64,000 nucleotides of DNA from Polytrichum commune (taxonomy: Eukaryota; Streptophyta; Polytrichopsida; Polytrichales; Polytrichaceae), in assembly GCA_950295325.1 (NCBI GenBank), contig OX485804.1, positions 57,710,429-57,774,428 of the forward strand. Direction: 5' to 3'. Positions 1 to 11,465 of the stretch are shown one piece after another; within the stretch, counting starts at the first letter, position 1, and each line of letters starts with the position of its first letter. The position numbers and the translations under genes are program-made. The notes under the pieces were generated by a model, which saw nothing but the letters and a program-made list of their open reading frames with translations, did no database searches and had not been told where the DNA came from.

Positions 1-2170
1 TCCATTAGATATTGGAGACTTTATGTTAGATTAGGGCACCTCTCATGTCCTGCCAGAAATGAAAACATTAATAGGTGTGTTAATTGTGCTCTATCCTGCA
101 TAGAAATAGCATGTGCTGTATTGTGTTATCCTCTGTTACTGCCTTGTGTACTCCTTCTAATCTACCAGCATCATAGTGCCTTGTGTACTTGGTCATGTTA
201 TTTTGCAAGCTGCAGGCTTTCGAGGCTTGAAAACTGTGCAAAGCCAAGTTGATTAAGAAATATGGCATTTTCCAAGGCCATGCAACCGCCTTGACCCAGT
301 CGCAACATCCAATTCTCAATGATTCTGCCCGATTATCTAGATCTATTTTCAGAACTCAGTGATGTTGGAAGGTGAAGTATCATTTGATTCGGCTTCGTTG
401 GCTGCATCTAGATATCCGAAAGAGTGTACTAAGTCACCTTGACCCATTTCTGGAGTGCCACAATGTTGTCAAGTATGTGGGCCTTTTATTGGGAGTAGCT
501 CAATACCAACACCTACTATTGTGCCTAAATGTAACAACAGATCACTCGTAGAAGTTGAGCAACTAAGTAAGCAGGGGCCACTTATAAATCATGACTATTG
601 AGATGCGGTATTAGGTGTATAATAAGGCAATTGGAGGACAACTTTGGGCCAGGTGTGAAATGACAATATAATGGAGCATGTCCCTCTGCTACACAAGTTT
701 GGTTGTAGGCCCAAGCGAAATCTCCCCAAAATTGCTTCAAAAAGTCCATCCTGGTTCAACAGCTCATGAAAAAAAAATTGTACTTCTAATGGTGGATCTG
801 ATAATATGGAGGACATTTTTGTAAAATTTAGGATCTTTCATACAACATTTCAGCCATCCATGTGTCCCAAATCAAATGAATATAATGTTAACATGTATGT
901 TGGTATGGTCTGGCAAAGGTGGTTGCTCGAACAAAAAAGTTCTTATTGGTCTTTAAGGGTTTAAGCACTCAAAATTCACTTTTGAGGTGTATGCACTATT
1001 CAATATAAGTTGGAAAATTGTAGACCATGTGTAGGCTTGACCATAGCTTGCATTGTTGGCCATGAATACACAACTTAAAGGTAAAAGTGCCCGATTTCAT
1101 TCTGAATGATTGGAAGACACATAGTGATGGCATTAGGTACAAGTGGATTTGGTGAGGGGTATCATTTGTGCACAACTGGGGTGCACATAGTACACATAAC
1201 CATTTCAGTAGAGCATGCAGTTGCTTCCTCGCACCTAAGTACATGTGTTCCCAACCACAAGATCCCATTCTACCTTGCACCCCCCTCATGTGACTAAGGA
1301 AGGTCAAATGAGGTTTGTGACTTTGAACATTTCTATAGAACATTAGTTTGCTCTTATCCATGTGATCTTAATGTCATTGTGCTCACAACATAATTGCTAA
1401 TCCAAAGAAATTATTGGACGTTTGTCTGGGTTATGTAAGGGACCATAGTGCTGAAAGTGCTTGTAACATGCACTTCTACCTTATGAGTACAAATGGGCAT
1501 GTGTTGAGGATAATTTCACCCTCATGTTTTCCTTACTAAATTTGCATGGGCAATATATGATTTCCGATTTGAAGGAAAAACAATAAACTTTGGGTATGGA
1601 TTCATCAATCTTTTGGAGACTTTAGAGTCTTCTTGCATTTTTTCTTGTAGTATGAGTCCTCCCAAGAAGTGCCACTTTAACGCCCACATATCTTAATGTT
1701 TAGAAGTCATTTGGTTAGACCTCATTGGCAAAATTCAAATCTTCCAATGCCCCATCAAACCACCTAAAGCCCATTTTTGCAACCCCATGAAGCTTTAAGG
1801 TGTTATAATCATTTGGTTTCACCTAATTGGCAACTTCTAGACCTCTCAATGCCCTTGCCAAATCATGTGCTCTTTGTTTTGTTTTGTTTTGTTTGCATAA
1901 TACTAGATATAGTGATTAGCATTAATGCATGTGTGCTAAGTAGGTGTGGAAAATGCGAAAGGTCAAAATTCGGTAGTTGGTATTGACCGGTGAACAATAA
2001 TTCTGAAGGTGCAATGGGCATGAGAGGTTGGGTTTAGAAGGAAAATAAGTGATGACCGACCCCCTTGTCACCCTTTGTTCCATAGGGTGACCCAACAAAC
2101 TTGGTGAAGTGTCTATAGGCTAGGCTGATTATAACATACCTAAACCCCTTGCTATGCAATGTAACACAAG
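1..2170. other. No recognisable gene
   Basis: I see no open frame with a recognisable domain and no clear repeat boundary in this stretch. The short ORFs on both strands look like chance frames in AT-rich intergenic DNA. Confidence 0.6.
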
Positions 2171-2179
2171 TAAGGTAGA

Positions 2180-2535
2180 TGTGCCTAATTTGGTGCCTCT
2201 TCTTAAACAAACACCTATATTTGAAGGGTAATTGGTTGGGTGTAGATCTAAGAACAAACACCAAAAAGACAAGTGTCGAAAAAAGATTAGACTACATGTT
2301 CAAAACTTATTAACCATTCTTGACACAATAGTCAATAGTCAATATATATATATTTGGGGGGGGGGGGGCTACACAATCATTGAATAACTCAAGAGTCTTC
2401 ATTTTGACAATGAATTGAATATTCATACAAGCTTTACAGTTTATGAGGAAAGTGGCTATGGGCACGATTTGGATTTGCTAAACATCTTGCATTAATTGTG
2501 TGTTCATATCCTCTGAGAAGTGGGCGCACATAGAA
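2180..2535 (+). repeat. Dispersed repeat, copy 1 (with poly-G tract)
   Basis: This ~350-bp stretch is similar along its length to 15640-16005 in the same orientation. Shared landmarks in order are 'gatgtgcctaatttggt', 'acacctatatttgaa', a run of about 14 G near 2355, 'tttatgaggaaagtg' and 'atttggatttgcta'. No coding potential or terminal repeats were seen, so its class is unknown. Confidence 0.75.
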
Positions 2536-2882
2536 AAGTCTCCGTTTAAGATCCGTTTACCTTCAAGAACACTTCATTATTGGTCTGATTGCTTGTGAAT
2601 GTTGTCTAATGCAAGAGATCAGTACAAGGATACCTAGTCAATACACTGATTCCGAGCTCTCGAATGTGACAAATTTGCACTGCATTTGAATCCTTTGAGT
2701 TTGCTCTGTGTGCCCATTGAGTCAAAGAAAGACAATTGCAGATCCTGGTGACTCTGCATCTCTGAAGCTGTTTTGAGGCGCAGATTTTCTAGCCTGGCAA
2801 GCTCATTTCACATGGTATACCAAATTTTGAGTCATAGATTTCACAGGTATTCCCAAGCCTGAGCAATCTGCAATCTAGTATG

Positions 2883-3345
2883 ACCAATTTACAACCTCTG
2901 TCAAAGCTGGGGTGAAACATAGTGGGGAGTGGCACAAGGGCAATCACAGGAAAGCATCCACAATAAATATTTCACCTCAATTTGTGAACTCTGACATAAT
3001 CCACATCTAAATGACAAGTTGCTGATGCAACTGTCAGTGCAAATGAATGGCGACTAAACATGCCTCATTGGATCTGCTACATCTGTGACCAAAGGGGGCT
3101 GCGCCATCACAATTTTGCTTCATCATAACCGATCTGCAACCACTGTCAAGCTGTGTGAAACATAATGGGGAGTGGCACGGGATAATCACAGGAAGTCATC
3201 CACAATTGTACGTATATACAGTATATGTTACACATCAATTGCAACTTTCAAACAATCCACACTCAAACAACACATTGCTGTTTTGGCTGTCATTGCAAAT
3301 GGATGGCAACTAACATGCGCTATTGGATCTGCTACATGTGCCAAA
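2883..3345 (+). repeat. Two-copy tandem duplication, period ~245 bp
   Basis: Copy one (about 2883-3105) and copy two (about 3129-3345) share the order 'gaaacata.tggggagtggcac', 'atcacagga', 'catccacaat' and 'ttggatctgctacat'. They are diverged but collinear. No function is visible. Confidence 0.75.
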
Positions 3346-3389
3346 GGGGAATTAAGTGGTGACCTGCCCCTCACCCTTAGTCGGAAATT

Positions 3390-4665
3390 GATCTCCTGAT
3401 TCTCCATGGCAGTGTGACCATAGTCTCCTGTGGTACATTGATATTACATTGACATTGACACCCTTGTAGTATAGACATAATACATAATAACACAAACGAA
3501 GCACAGCCGATCACAACTTTACAACCAATCACATGCTCTTGAATTGAGGAACCAACAGCAGCAATGATCCACACGTTTCAAAAGCACCAGGGCTAATAGC
3601 AAGGGGAATCACCACAAACCCTAATCCCATTCCCTACATCTTTTCGAGGGTTGGCCTAGGGAAATAACAACAATCCGCAGAGTGTGAATCTTGCAATTTT
3701 AATTCCTCAGAAAATTGCTGCCAATCCGCAAGCTCTAATCTGCTGGCTTTCAACTTACCAAAGAAATTGGTCTCCATGCTGACCCTAACCTCCTGTGGTA
3801 CATTCACAAAGGTAGAGTGTATCTGGTGGAACTTTACAACCAATCACATGCTCTTAAATGGAAGAACCAACAGCAGCAATGATCTATGCATTTCAAAAGC
3901 AGGACTAATAGAGAGGGTGATCATCACTAACTCTAATCCCATTCCCTACATCTTCGCGAGGATTGTCCAAGGGCAACAACAACAATCCACAGAGTGTGAA
4001 TCTTGCAATTTCAATTCCTCAGAAATTGGTGTCCATGCTGATTCTCCATGGCAGTCCATGTGAACCTAAGCTCCTGCTGTTGTACATTTGATATTTTACA
4101 TTGACATTGGCACCCACGTAGTATAACCAAAATACATAATAGCATAAACAGAGCGTCACTCTGATCGGGCTAGGGTAACAACAATCCCCAGAGTGTGATT
4201 CTTGCAATTTCAATTCCTCACAAATTGCTGGTAATCCACAAGCTCTACTCTGCTGGCGGGCCAGAAACTTACCACAGCAGTCCATGTGAACCTAACCTCC
4301 TTTGGTACATTGATATTACATTGACATTGGCACCCTTGTAGTATAACCATAATACATGATAACGCAAACAATCCGCAGAGTGTGAATCTTGCAATTTCAA
4401 TTCCTCAGAAAATTTCTGGAAGTCTACAAGCTCTAATCTGCTGGCCAGCAACATAACTTGACCAAGCTAAATTTAAGCGACAAGCACAGAAATTGTTCTC
4501 CATGCTGATGAATCTCCACGGCAGTCCATTTGAACCTCCTAGCCTCCTCATGTGTTACATTGATAATACAGTAGCATTGACATCAACATTGACATTGGCA
4601 TCCTTATAGTAGTATAAACATAATACATCATCATAATAACACAAACAAAGCGTCACCGCTGTGGT
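3390..4665. repeat. Degenerate tandem array abutting the OEP7-like gene
   Basis: Two blocks recur. Block one contains 'tggtacattgatattacatt', 'gacattg.caccc' and 'ataatacataata' (about 3430, 4085, 4305 and 4555). Block two contains 'cagagtgtgaatcttgcaat', 'ttcctcaga' and 'caagctctaatctgctggc' (about 3675, 3990, 4190 and 4375). The monomers are roughly 200-320 bp. The last block runs to within a few bases of the stop codon of the gene at 4668-4970 (-), so the array overlies its 3' UTR. Confidence 0.8.
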
Positions 4666-4667
4666 AC

Positions 4668-4970
4668 TCAGAAGTCGGAGGAACTGGCACTCTCGCCCTT
4701 GATGTGAGCCTTGTTAGGCTTCTTAGGGCTCTCGGGAAAATCCTCCTCCGCTTTCTCGACATGCCTTGGGGCCTCATAGGGAGGATTGGGAATCTCATCG
4801 TCAGGGTCATAATCGGGATCCAACGACCTGTTCAACGCAGACCGGCCGGCTTGCATACACGGCTTGCATGCGATCTCCACAGCTCCCCAGCCAAGAATCA
4901 GGGCCACCACCAATATAATCGCTGTCTCTATCGCCCCCATGACTAAACCCCAAATCTCAAACCCAATCAC
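4668..4970 (-). CDS. Chloroplast outer envelope protein OEP7-like (6.7-kDa/OEP14 family)
   Basis: This is a 100-residue protein with a single hydrophobic segment (residues about 6-30) followed by LGWGAVEIACKP (26-37) and an acidic DPDYDPDD stretch (51-58). Plant OEP7 proteins, small signal-anchored proteins of the plastid outer envelope, have the same order: a short N-terminus, a membrane span ending in LGW.A.EIA.KP, a basic RS-containing stretch, then DP..DPDD. The Met at residue 11 (codon at 4940) gives an N-terminus closer to known family members and may be the real start. No intron is needed. The C-terminal tail is charged and longer than in the Arabidopsis protein. The 3' flank is a tandem repeat array. 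The family call rests on motif resemblance recalled from known members, not on a search. Confidence 0.75.
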   Translation of the reverse strand: MIGFEIWGLVMGAIETAIILVVALILGWGAVEIACKPCMQAGRSALNRSLDPDYDPDDEIPNPPYEAPRHVEKAEEDFPESPKKPNKAHIKGESASSSDF

Positions 4971-7069
4971 AGGCTACCGAGATTGATTGACAACCACACA
5001 AGACGATGATTGATTCTTCCAAACGGCGATAAGTTGGTTGCGTTTGGCAGCAGAATATATTTACTAAGAATCCAGAGTCATAATTGAGTCAGCCGCAGCA
5101 GGATTTATAGAGAAGAAATCAATCTCTCCAACTCTTGCTTGAGATTAAACTCGGTTTCCAGGGGAAAAAGACCTGAACCATGCTCGACGATAATGCAAGG
5201 GAGATGATAACGCAGATACAGATTTGTGGAATCAAGGAAAAACAGTGCAGATGAATTTTACACTATAATTTCCTCGACCTGATGCAAAGAGTTCGGCTCT
5301 CGGTGCAGATTCGGCCCTCGCCGAATTCAGTCAATAATGTTTGCATGTCGACGCCATAGCCACAGTGCTCGCCATGGCTACAGCTAGGGAGGAGAAGTTC
5401 CCTTGCGTTCCCTTGAGTTCCCTTTCTTAGTTCCCAGTGAGTCACCGGTTCCCTTCCAAAGGTGCCCAATGGATACACAAGGATACCCTGGGAACTAGAA
5501 ATAGACTATCACACTAGAAAGGAGAGTAAAGGCCCATCCCCACATGGCTTTACCAAATAACCAAAGTCTTTCCTAATACCGTAGCACCATAGATGGTTTG
5601 TGCACCTCAAAACAAATATTTATTTATTTATTGAAAAATAAGGTTCGTCAACTAGAAATAAAATTATGAAAATTCGCCAGTCCTATGATTATATATATAT
5701 ATATATATATATATTTTGGTAAGGTTAAGAAGTATTGGAAGTAGGTTGTTGTTTTTTTCATTCATTCGTGGCGGCTTCTTGGCCTTAAACCTAAGTATCC
5801 ACCTTAACCTTACTTAGTGTGGCTCTTGTTTCTCTTTGCGCAGTGTATGTGTTAGGTCTTTTGTATGTATTTGCACTTTGACATGTGTGAGAAGAGTGTT
5901 AGAAATGACACCAAAACAATGACGGGTTGATTTTGCTTTTATCCCTATTAGCAAGGAGGAGAGGGAGATGGATATAGAAAGAGAGTTTGCCGCTTTGAGT
6001 GAGCAAGGTGCTGAGCCATTAACGCATTAGCATGTAGCCTCTTATGGCGCATTGACGTGGTTGGAGCTTAGAAGAGTCCAAAATTTCCATTAATTAGTTT
6101 TTTTTCCTAATATAAATTTTCACTTATTCATTTGATTGGGTTCATATAGTCTGATTTTTTCGGTTTTTTATTTGGGAATTATTTTTGCATGAACCAGCTA
6201 TGGTGCTACGGTAACTAGGTAAAGCTCTTTCAGTTATAGCTGAATCACCCAACTATCCCAATGCACCTACATAAACCTACCTATTATCACCAATATTGTT
6301 TTATGTTGGCTGCTCGTATGTGAAAACCAAGCCACTAACAAAGATGGACAAAGAAAGTTCTCAACCACTTCAACAAATTTTGAGAAGATCCAATGTTCTC
6401 AAAATTAAAGGCTCCAAGTTGAAGCAGCTTGTGAACATAAAATAACTAAAAAAAAAAAGAATACATATATTTGAGAACCCATTCTTCAATCTCATAAAGG
6501 CAATTCAATCAAAGTGCAAGCCCTAAGAATGCTCGAATTGCGTAAACTTGAGGAACTTCTCAGATGAACATGTTAAGTGTCAGCCCTAAAGATCAACATT
6601 AATGCATGTACAAAACAAGGAAATGTTAAACAATGTCACACACATAAGCCATTGTCCCACAAGTGCATAAGTCGTTTGGCTTCCCGGACTTCACAATCAA
6701 TTTCATTTCATGGTGTAGGGATTCCATCACGATCATGAGCCGACTGTCATGAGCCGACAGTCACCACAAACAGAAAGGAAGAAAAAAAGACCCTATAACG
6801 AAGCTTATACACATGTCTGTAAGACCACCCAGATGAGATGACTACATACTGTACCTACCTAATGTGAAACTATTGTATACTGAATACCAAGTCATGTAAA
6901 TAAACTTCAATGCTTGCCTTTTGGAGCCAAATCGGATGGAAGTTTGTTTATGCTCAAGAGGTTTGAAGAGATTATCAATCTGTTGAATTCAGTAGACTTT
7001 GGAACTTCATTTTCTTAAATGAGAAGAATGTGCTTACTGAGGGATAGGGTAACATTGGTGAGAATTTCA
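4971..7069. other. Intergenic; AT microsatellite
   Basis: There is no recognisable gene. A perfect (AT)n run lies at about 5689-5715. The part nearest 4970 is the presumed 5' flank of the OEP7-like gene. The part nearest 7069 is the presumed 3' flank of the OMA1-like gene. Confidence 0.6.
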
Positions 7070-10000
7070 TTACAAAAAGCCCTGTTGATCTTGACCAGCA
7101 ATCTTATCTTCATAAATCCTGACGGCTTCCTCCATGGTGCTGCTCTGCCGCAGTGCATCGGCTCTTTTCTTACCAGATGGATGGGTAGATGCATACTGCA
7201 AAAACTCGGGTTGTTTTTCAAGGTTTCCCATCTTCTCATAAAACCCAGGTGCGAGTCTAGGATCGAAGCCCGCAGCTGCCATGAGAAGTAACCCAATGTG
7301 ATCTGCTTCAGACTCCATCCTGTGGAAAAAATTGGAACATGGTGAATTAGTGCCATGTAGAGATGTTTTTCTCAGTTGCTTCGAATTACACAAAAAAAAA
7401 CAAATGCCTTTCTACATATATTAGAGTTATCTTCTAACTCAATGGACTCTTCATCGGGAGTTGGCCCCTCTGATTTTTCATTGGTTGTTTTGCTTACAAT
7501 ATTGACAGTATTCTTTGCACTTGTAGTGCATGCTTGGAGGTACTGTTTATATTTGAACAAATAGCAACCTATTTCGTGAGGTTCATCGAGGGCCAAACTC
7601 ATTTTTACATTTCTTGGCATGCCAAAATGAACTTGACCCTTTATGAACTGATATAGAATGTTCTTTGTTCAACCTCCACTACCTCCAAGAATGCATCGCA
7701 AACTTACCAAACATGAAAGGTGTTGTATGCAAAACAACCAACTCCCAACTAAAAGTCATGTTGACTTAGAGGATAACTCTATTAACCCTTGGAACTCGGA
7801 AAAACAGAGGCTTGTGAAACAACAGATTCTTCACAAGTGGCATAGGCAAAACAACCAACTCCCAACCTACAGTCCTGTCGAATTAAAAGGATAACTTGCC
7901 TTGGAACCCACACTTGGAAATCTAGAGGCTTGTGAAACAACAAATTCTTCAGTCTAAAAAAAGGTTTGCAAATCAGATAGTCATACCTCCTCGAGAAAGG
8001 GAGCCTGAGAAGGAGATCTGATGTGCTTGAAATGAGACCTGGAATATAAATGACTGACAAGACAAGGAGCTGCAAGAAGCCTAGCCAAACTCCCTGAGTC
8101 AGTTTCTCTGCCACGTGTCGGGCCACCACGTGTCCAACCTGACCAGTAGCAGATGAGACACATTAGTTGGGTGGAATGCTTGAAAATAGGCAGCAGAAGG
8201 ACATCACAACTCTAGAATGATAATTTTATCCTAAATGGTTATCTTAACAGTCATTCATTTCAAATGCATGTAGTGATCCAAAAACAGGTGAGACTGACCT
8301 CCTACCGTGGCATGGATCAATACATGGTAAAGAGGGAAGGCTAATTATTGAATTCCCTAAAATGAAAACAGAATTTATCTACCATGACACTAAAGAGAAT
8401 GGACAATTTGAGACACATTAGCAGGGTGGAGCACTTGATGCAGGAATAGTTGACAGAAGGACACTGTACTCTAGAATGAGAAGTTTAACCTACACAGGCA
8501 TCTTAGGAGTCATTCATTCCAAAAGAATATGGTGATCCAAAAAACAGGTGCTACACTCTCAAATTTTTCATCCTTACTCTATATAGGCTTGCAATGGTAG
8601 CAATACTGTGCTACACATATAACACTTTCATTAGAGTTATCCTCTGGCTCAACATGACTTTCGGACGGGAGCTGGTTGTTTTGCATACAACACCTTCTAG
8701 GTTTGGTAGCTTTTCGGTGCATGCTTGGAGCTAATGCTGAGGTTTGAACTAAGAACGTTCTATATTGGTCCATTGAGGGTCAAACTCAGTTTGGCATGCC
8801 CAGAGATGCTAAAATGAGTTAAGCCCTCAGCGAACCAAAATAGTTTGCTCTTCACTCAAATTCAAACACTACCTCCGACCATGCACAAGTGGAAACTAAT
8901 TATTGATATTGTAAGCAAAACAACCAATGGAAACCATAGGGGTCCAACTGACGAAAAGTCCCATTAAGTTGGAGGATAACTCTAATATTCTGGATGCAAA
9001 ATATACTAACCTCATGGCCCAGAACTGTTGAAACTTCTGCATCTGATCGAAACTGCTTGAGCAGTCCAGTAAATACAACCACCTTGCCGCCCGGGAGGCA
9101 AAAAGCATTCATAACATCTTCGTCCACAACAATGATTTCCCATTTGAGGTTTTCCAAGTGCGCTGTATAACCTTCCAATCCTTTGTCCAATCCTTTCTTC
9201 CTACTCTTCTCCACCCACATGTCATCCTCCAGTTTGTCACTTCCATACATATCCTCATGTAACTGGTGCTGGTGGGTTTCAAATCGTTCCTTCCCGCCTC
9301 TCAATTTGTCCATGCGACCTTGTGCTTCATCAAACACAGGGACATGTCCGTGATCTATGTGACCCCAATCTTGAGCCTTCGCCCCGAGCATAGCTGCCTC
9401 AATCACATCTTTAGCAATCCGGCGGACACGGACAGTTTGGGGATGTATGGGTGGAAGAATCTTTGATGAGAACTGCGCTTTCACCTGCTCACGAAGATAC
9501 TAATCATCAGCCTCTTTCAGTTGATGCTTCACAGTCATCAGGAATCTGGTTGAATGAAGATGACATTGGAGTTATCCTTTAATTCAATGGGACTTTTTGT
9601 CAGGAATTGGTCCCTATAAATTTCCATTGGTTGTTTTGCATATGATATCAACAATTTCTCTCCAATTGTGGTGCATGCTCAGAGGTAGTGTTTAAATGCG
9701 AATGAAGAGCAACCTATATTGTGAGGTTCATTGAGGACCAAACTAATTTTAGCAACTCTTGGCATGCCAAATGAGTTTGACCTCCAATGAATCGACATAG
9801 AATGTTCTTTGTTCAAATCTCCACAGTCCTATCTCCATGCATGCACCAAAAAATTACCGAACATGGAAGGTGGTGTATGCAAAACCACCAACTCCTGACC
9901 AAAAGTCATGTTGAGTTAGAAAATAACTCTCTTATCGGTGGATTTTGCAGAGCCTGCAAAAAGCTCAGAGAGACACACTCTAGTTGCTATCATCTGTGTA

Positions 10001-11465
10001 GTGATGGACAACTTTTCCAGGGCAGATAAGCTCCGCAAGGATCTTGTGGAAAGGAATCAACCTACACAAACTTATAAACACAGTTCTTTTCTGTCATTCC
10101 ACAATTACTTCAACATGCATGCTACTGCCACAGCTGGGACTATTATTTTCTACTGTTACCACACCTTTTATGTTGCAAACAAATACAATGTGTGTCCAAG
10201 AAATACAACTCAAGCAACACCGCCGTAGATGAAGGCAGCACTACAATATTGTGGTCTTCACCAAACATAATGCATTTTTACATAGATAAATTGTATGATA
10301 CTAAATGAAACACTCTGAAATCTTGTGGAAGGGTCTTGTGCAAAGGAAACAGCCTACACAAAATTGTGCACAAAGTTATTTTCTATTACACGTCGGATGT
10401 TTTGAAAGTTCTTGAGACATCAAAAGTCATGACTCACACAAGGATGAGAAACCTCTAAAACTGTCACCGATCACAAGCTGGAATGTGTGACAAGGAAGGC
10501 AACTTGGTCTTTCGTCTTATTATGTTTTGAGAGTAGTCAAACGTCTCAAAACGTTTGATGACCACCGTGGAGAACATGCAATCAGACGTCAAACGTTCTT
10601 GGTTGTCCGACATTAAAGAGCACAAAAAGGTGGCTCCCAATCACTCCACAATCGCTTTAAAATGCTTGCTAGTACAGCAGCCAGGAATACTATTTTCTAC
10701 TGTTACCACACATCTTATGTTGTAAGCAAATAAAATGTGTGTCCAAGAAGTACAACTAACAAGTACCACCACCACAGAAGAGAAGGCAGCAATACAATTT
10801 TGTGATCTTCAAACCAAACATACCTAATTGCACACAAGTGTTCCCATAGATAATAAATCATATGTCAAGTCTAAATGAAGAATACTATGTGAGAATTGAA
10901 TACTCACATTGCTAAACTCTTGTTCGCCGAGTGATTGCTCCAAAGAAGGGCCGATTAAAACAAAGTGCCGGCGGTGAGTGTAAGGGACTGTCTGCAGATT
11001 GCTGTAATATGTGTAGGCGGAAACACATCCCACAGCCCCCAGAATGATCAAAATTCGCTGCTGCCTAAACCCGCCACCGTCTGGTTCTTGGATCCACACA
11101 AGGGCACCTCTCCTTTTGAAATGTTGAACCCCTCGCTTGTCCGCATAGTAATGCCTCCTTTGCATAAGCACATGGTTAGGGTTTAGCCTCAATGTCACCA
11201 TCCTCAAAGCTGATGCATTCTCAATGCTTCGAATGTTGACCTCCTTGTCACACCTTAAGAATGTCTCCCTCATCGCCTTAACCCTCTTCGCAACCTCCTT
11301 CAAATGTGAATCTGCATGTCGCCGTTGCAAAGGCAAAGGCAAAGGCAAAGACTCCTTCCATGCCTGCGATGATGATCTCCGCAGGGTATGCCATAGCTGT
11401 CCTGCCCATTTGCACTTCTGCGCCATCCTTCCTCCTGGCAGACTCCAACAATAACCCTCACTCAC
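7070..11465 (-). CDS. OMA1: OMA1-type mitochondrial inner-membrane M48 metalloprotease
   Basis: Four exons join in frame: 11465-10908, 9484-9011, 8138-7987 and 7319-7070 (477 residues). Donors are GTGAGT, GTTAGT and GTATGA, and all acceptors end in AG. Exon 1 encodes a basic leader without acidic clusters near its start, a membrane span (about 136-154) and VPYTHRRHFVLIGPSLEQ, typical of OMA1. Exon 2 ends in LGHE and exon 3 begins VGHVVARH, so the zinc-binding HEVGH motif (343-347) is split by intron 2. The third ligand motif ESEAD (397-401) is at the start of exon 4. Membrane-like segments lie between the two motifs. OMA1 family proteases act in inner-membrane stress proteolysis. The length is close to that of plant homologues. 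Its start codon faces the WD40 gene about 1.25 kb away. All three introns carry MITE copies. Confidence 0.92.
7421..7783. mobile_element. Foldback MITE copy 1 (OMA1 intron 3)
   Basis: The termini are TTAGAGTTATC on the left and GATAACTCTA on the right. The two ~180-bp arms are inverted copies of each other: the left arm carries 'gcatgcttggaggtactg' and the right arm its complement 'cctccaagaatgcat'. They meet near 'ggcatgcc'. No ORF is present. The target duplication is not clear. Confidence 0.85.
7786..7960 (+). repeat. Short direct duplication in OMA1 intron 3
   Basis: The segment 'cttggaac...agaggcttgtgaaacaac' followed by 'attcttca' occurs at about 7789-7840 and again at about 7903-7955. 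Part of a MITE arm ('aaaacaaccaactcccaac') lies between the copies. Confidence 0.6.
8155..8546 (+). repeat. Direct duplication (period ~255 bp) in OMA1 intron 2
   Basis: The segment from 'gagacacattag' through 'cagaaggacat', 'ctctagaatga' and 'gtcattcatt' to 'gtgatccaaaaa' appears at about 8155-8288 and again at about 8410-8546. The copies are diverged. No coding potential was seen. Confidence 0.7.
8631..8985. mobile_element. Foldback MITE copy 2 (OMA1 intron 2)
   Basis: This 355-bp element runs from TTAGAGTTATCCTCT to GAGGATAACTCTAA, the cleanest termini in the family here. The arms are inverted copies joined at 'ggcatgcccagagatgc'. No ORF is present. The right end lies about 25 bp from the splice donor of OMA1 exon 2. 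Confidence 0.85.
9566..9933. mobile_element. Foldback MITE copy 3 (OMA1 intron 1)
   Basis: This is the same family: the left end is TTGGAGTTATCC, the right end AATAACTCT, and inverted ~180-bp arms meet at 'ggcatgcc'. It is slightly more diverged than copy 2. It lies about 80 bp upstream of the exon 2 acceptor in the transcribed orientation. Confidence 0.83.
10098..10890 (+). repeat. Duplicated ~230-bp segment in OMA1 intron 1
   Basis: The segment from 'ccacaat' through 'ctattttctactgttaccac', 'atgtgtgtccaagaa' and 'gaaggcagca' to 'ctaaatgaa' is present at about 10098-10310 and again at about 10645-10880. Both copies lie inside intron 1; the second ends close to the exon 1 donor at 10907. Confidence 0.75.

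Noticed and set aside
9787..10232. ORFs in OMA1 intron 1 as extra OMA1 exons
   Set aside because: Exon 1 ends EFSN and exon 2 begins VKAQF in phase, which reproduces the family sequence without a gap. The region is MITE arm and duplicated intron sequence.
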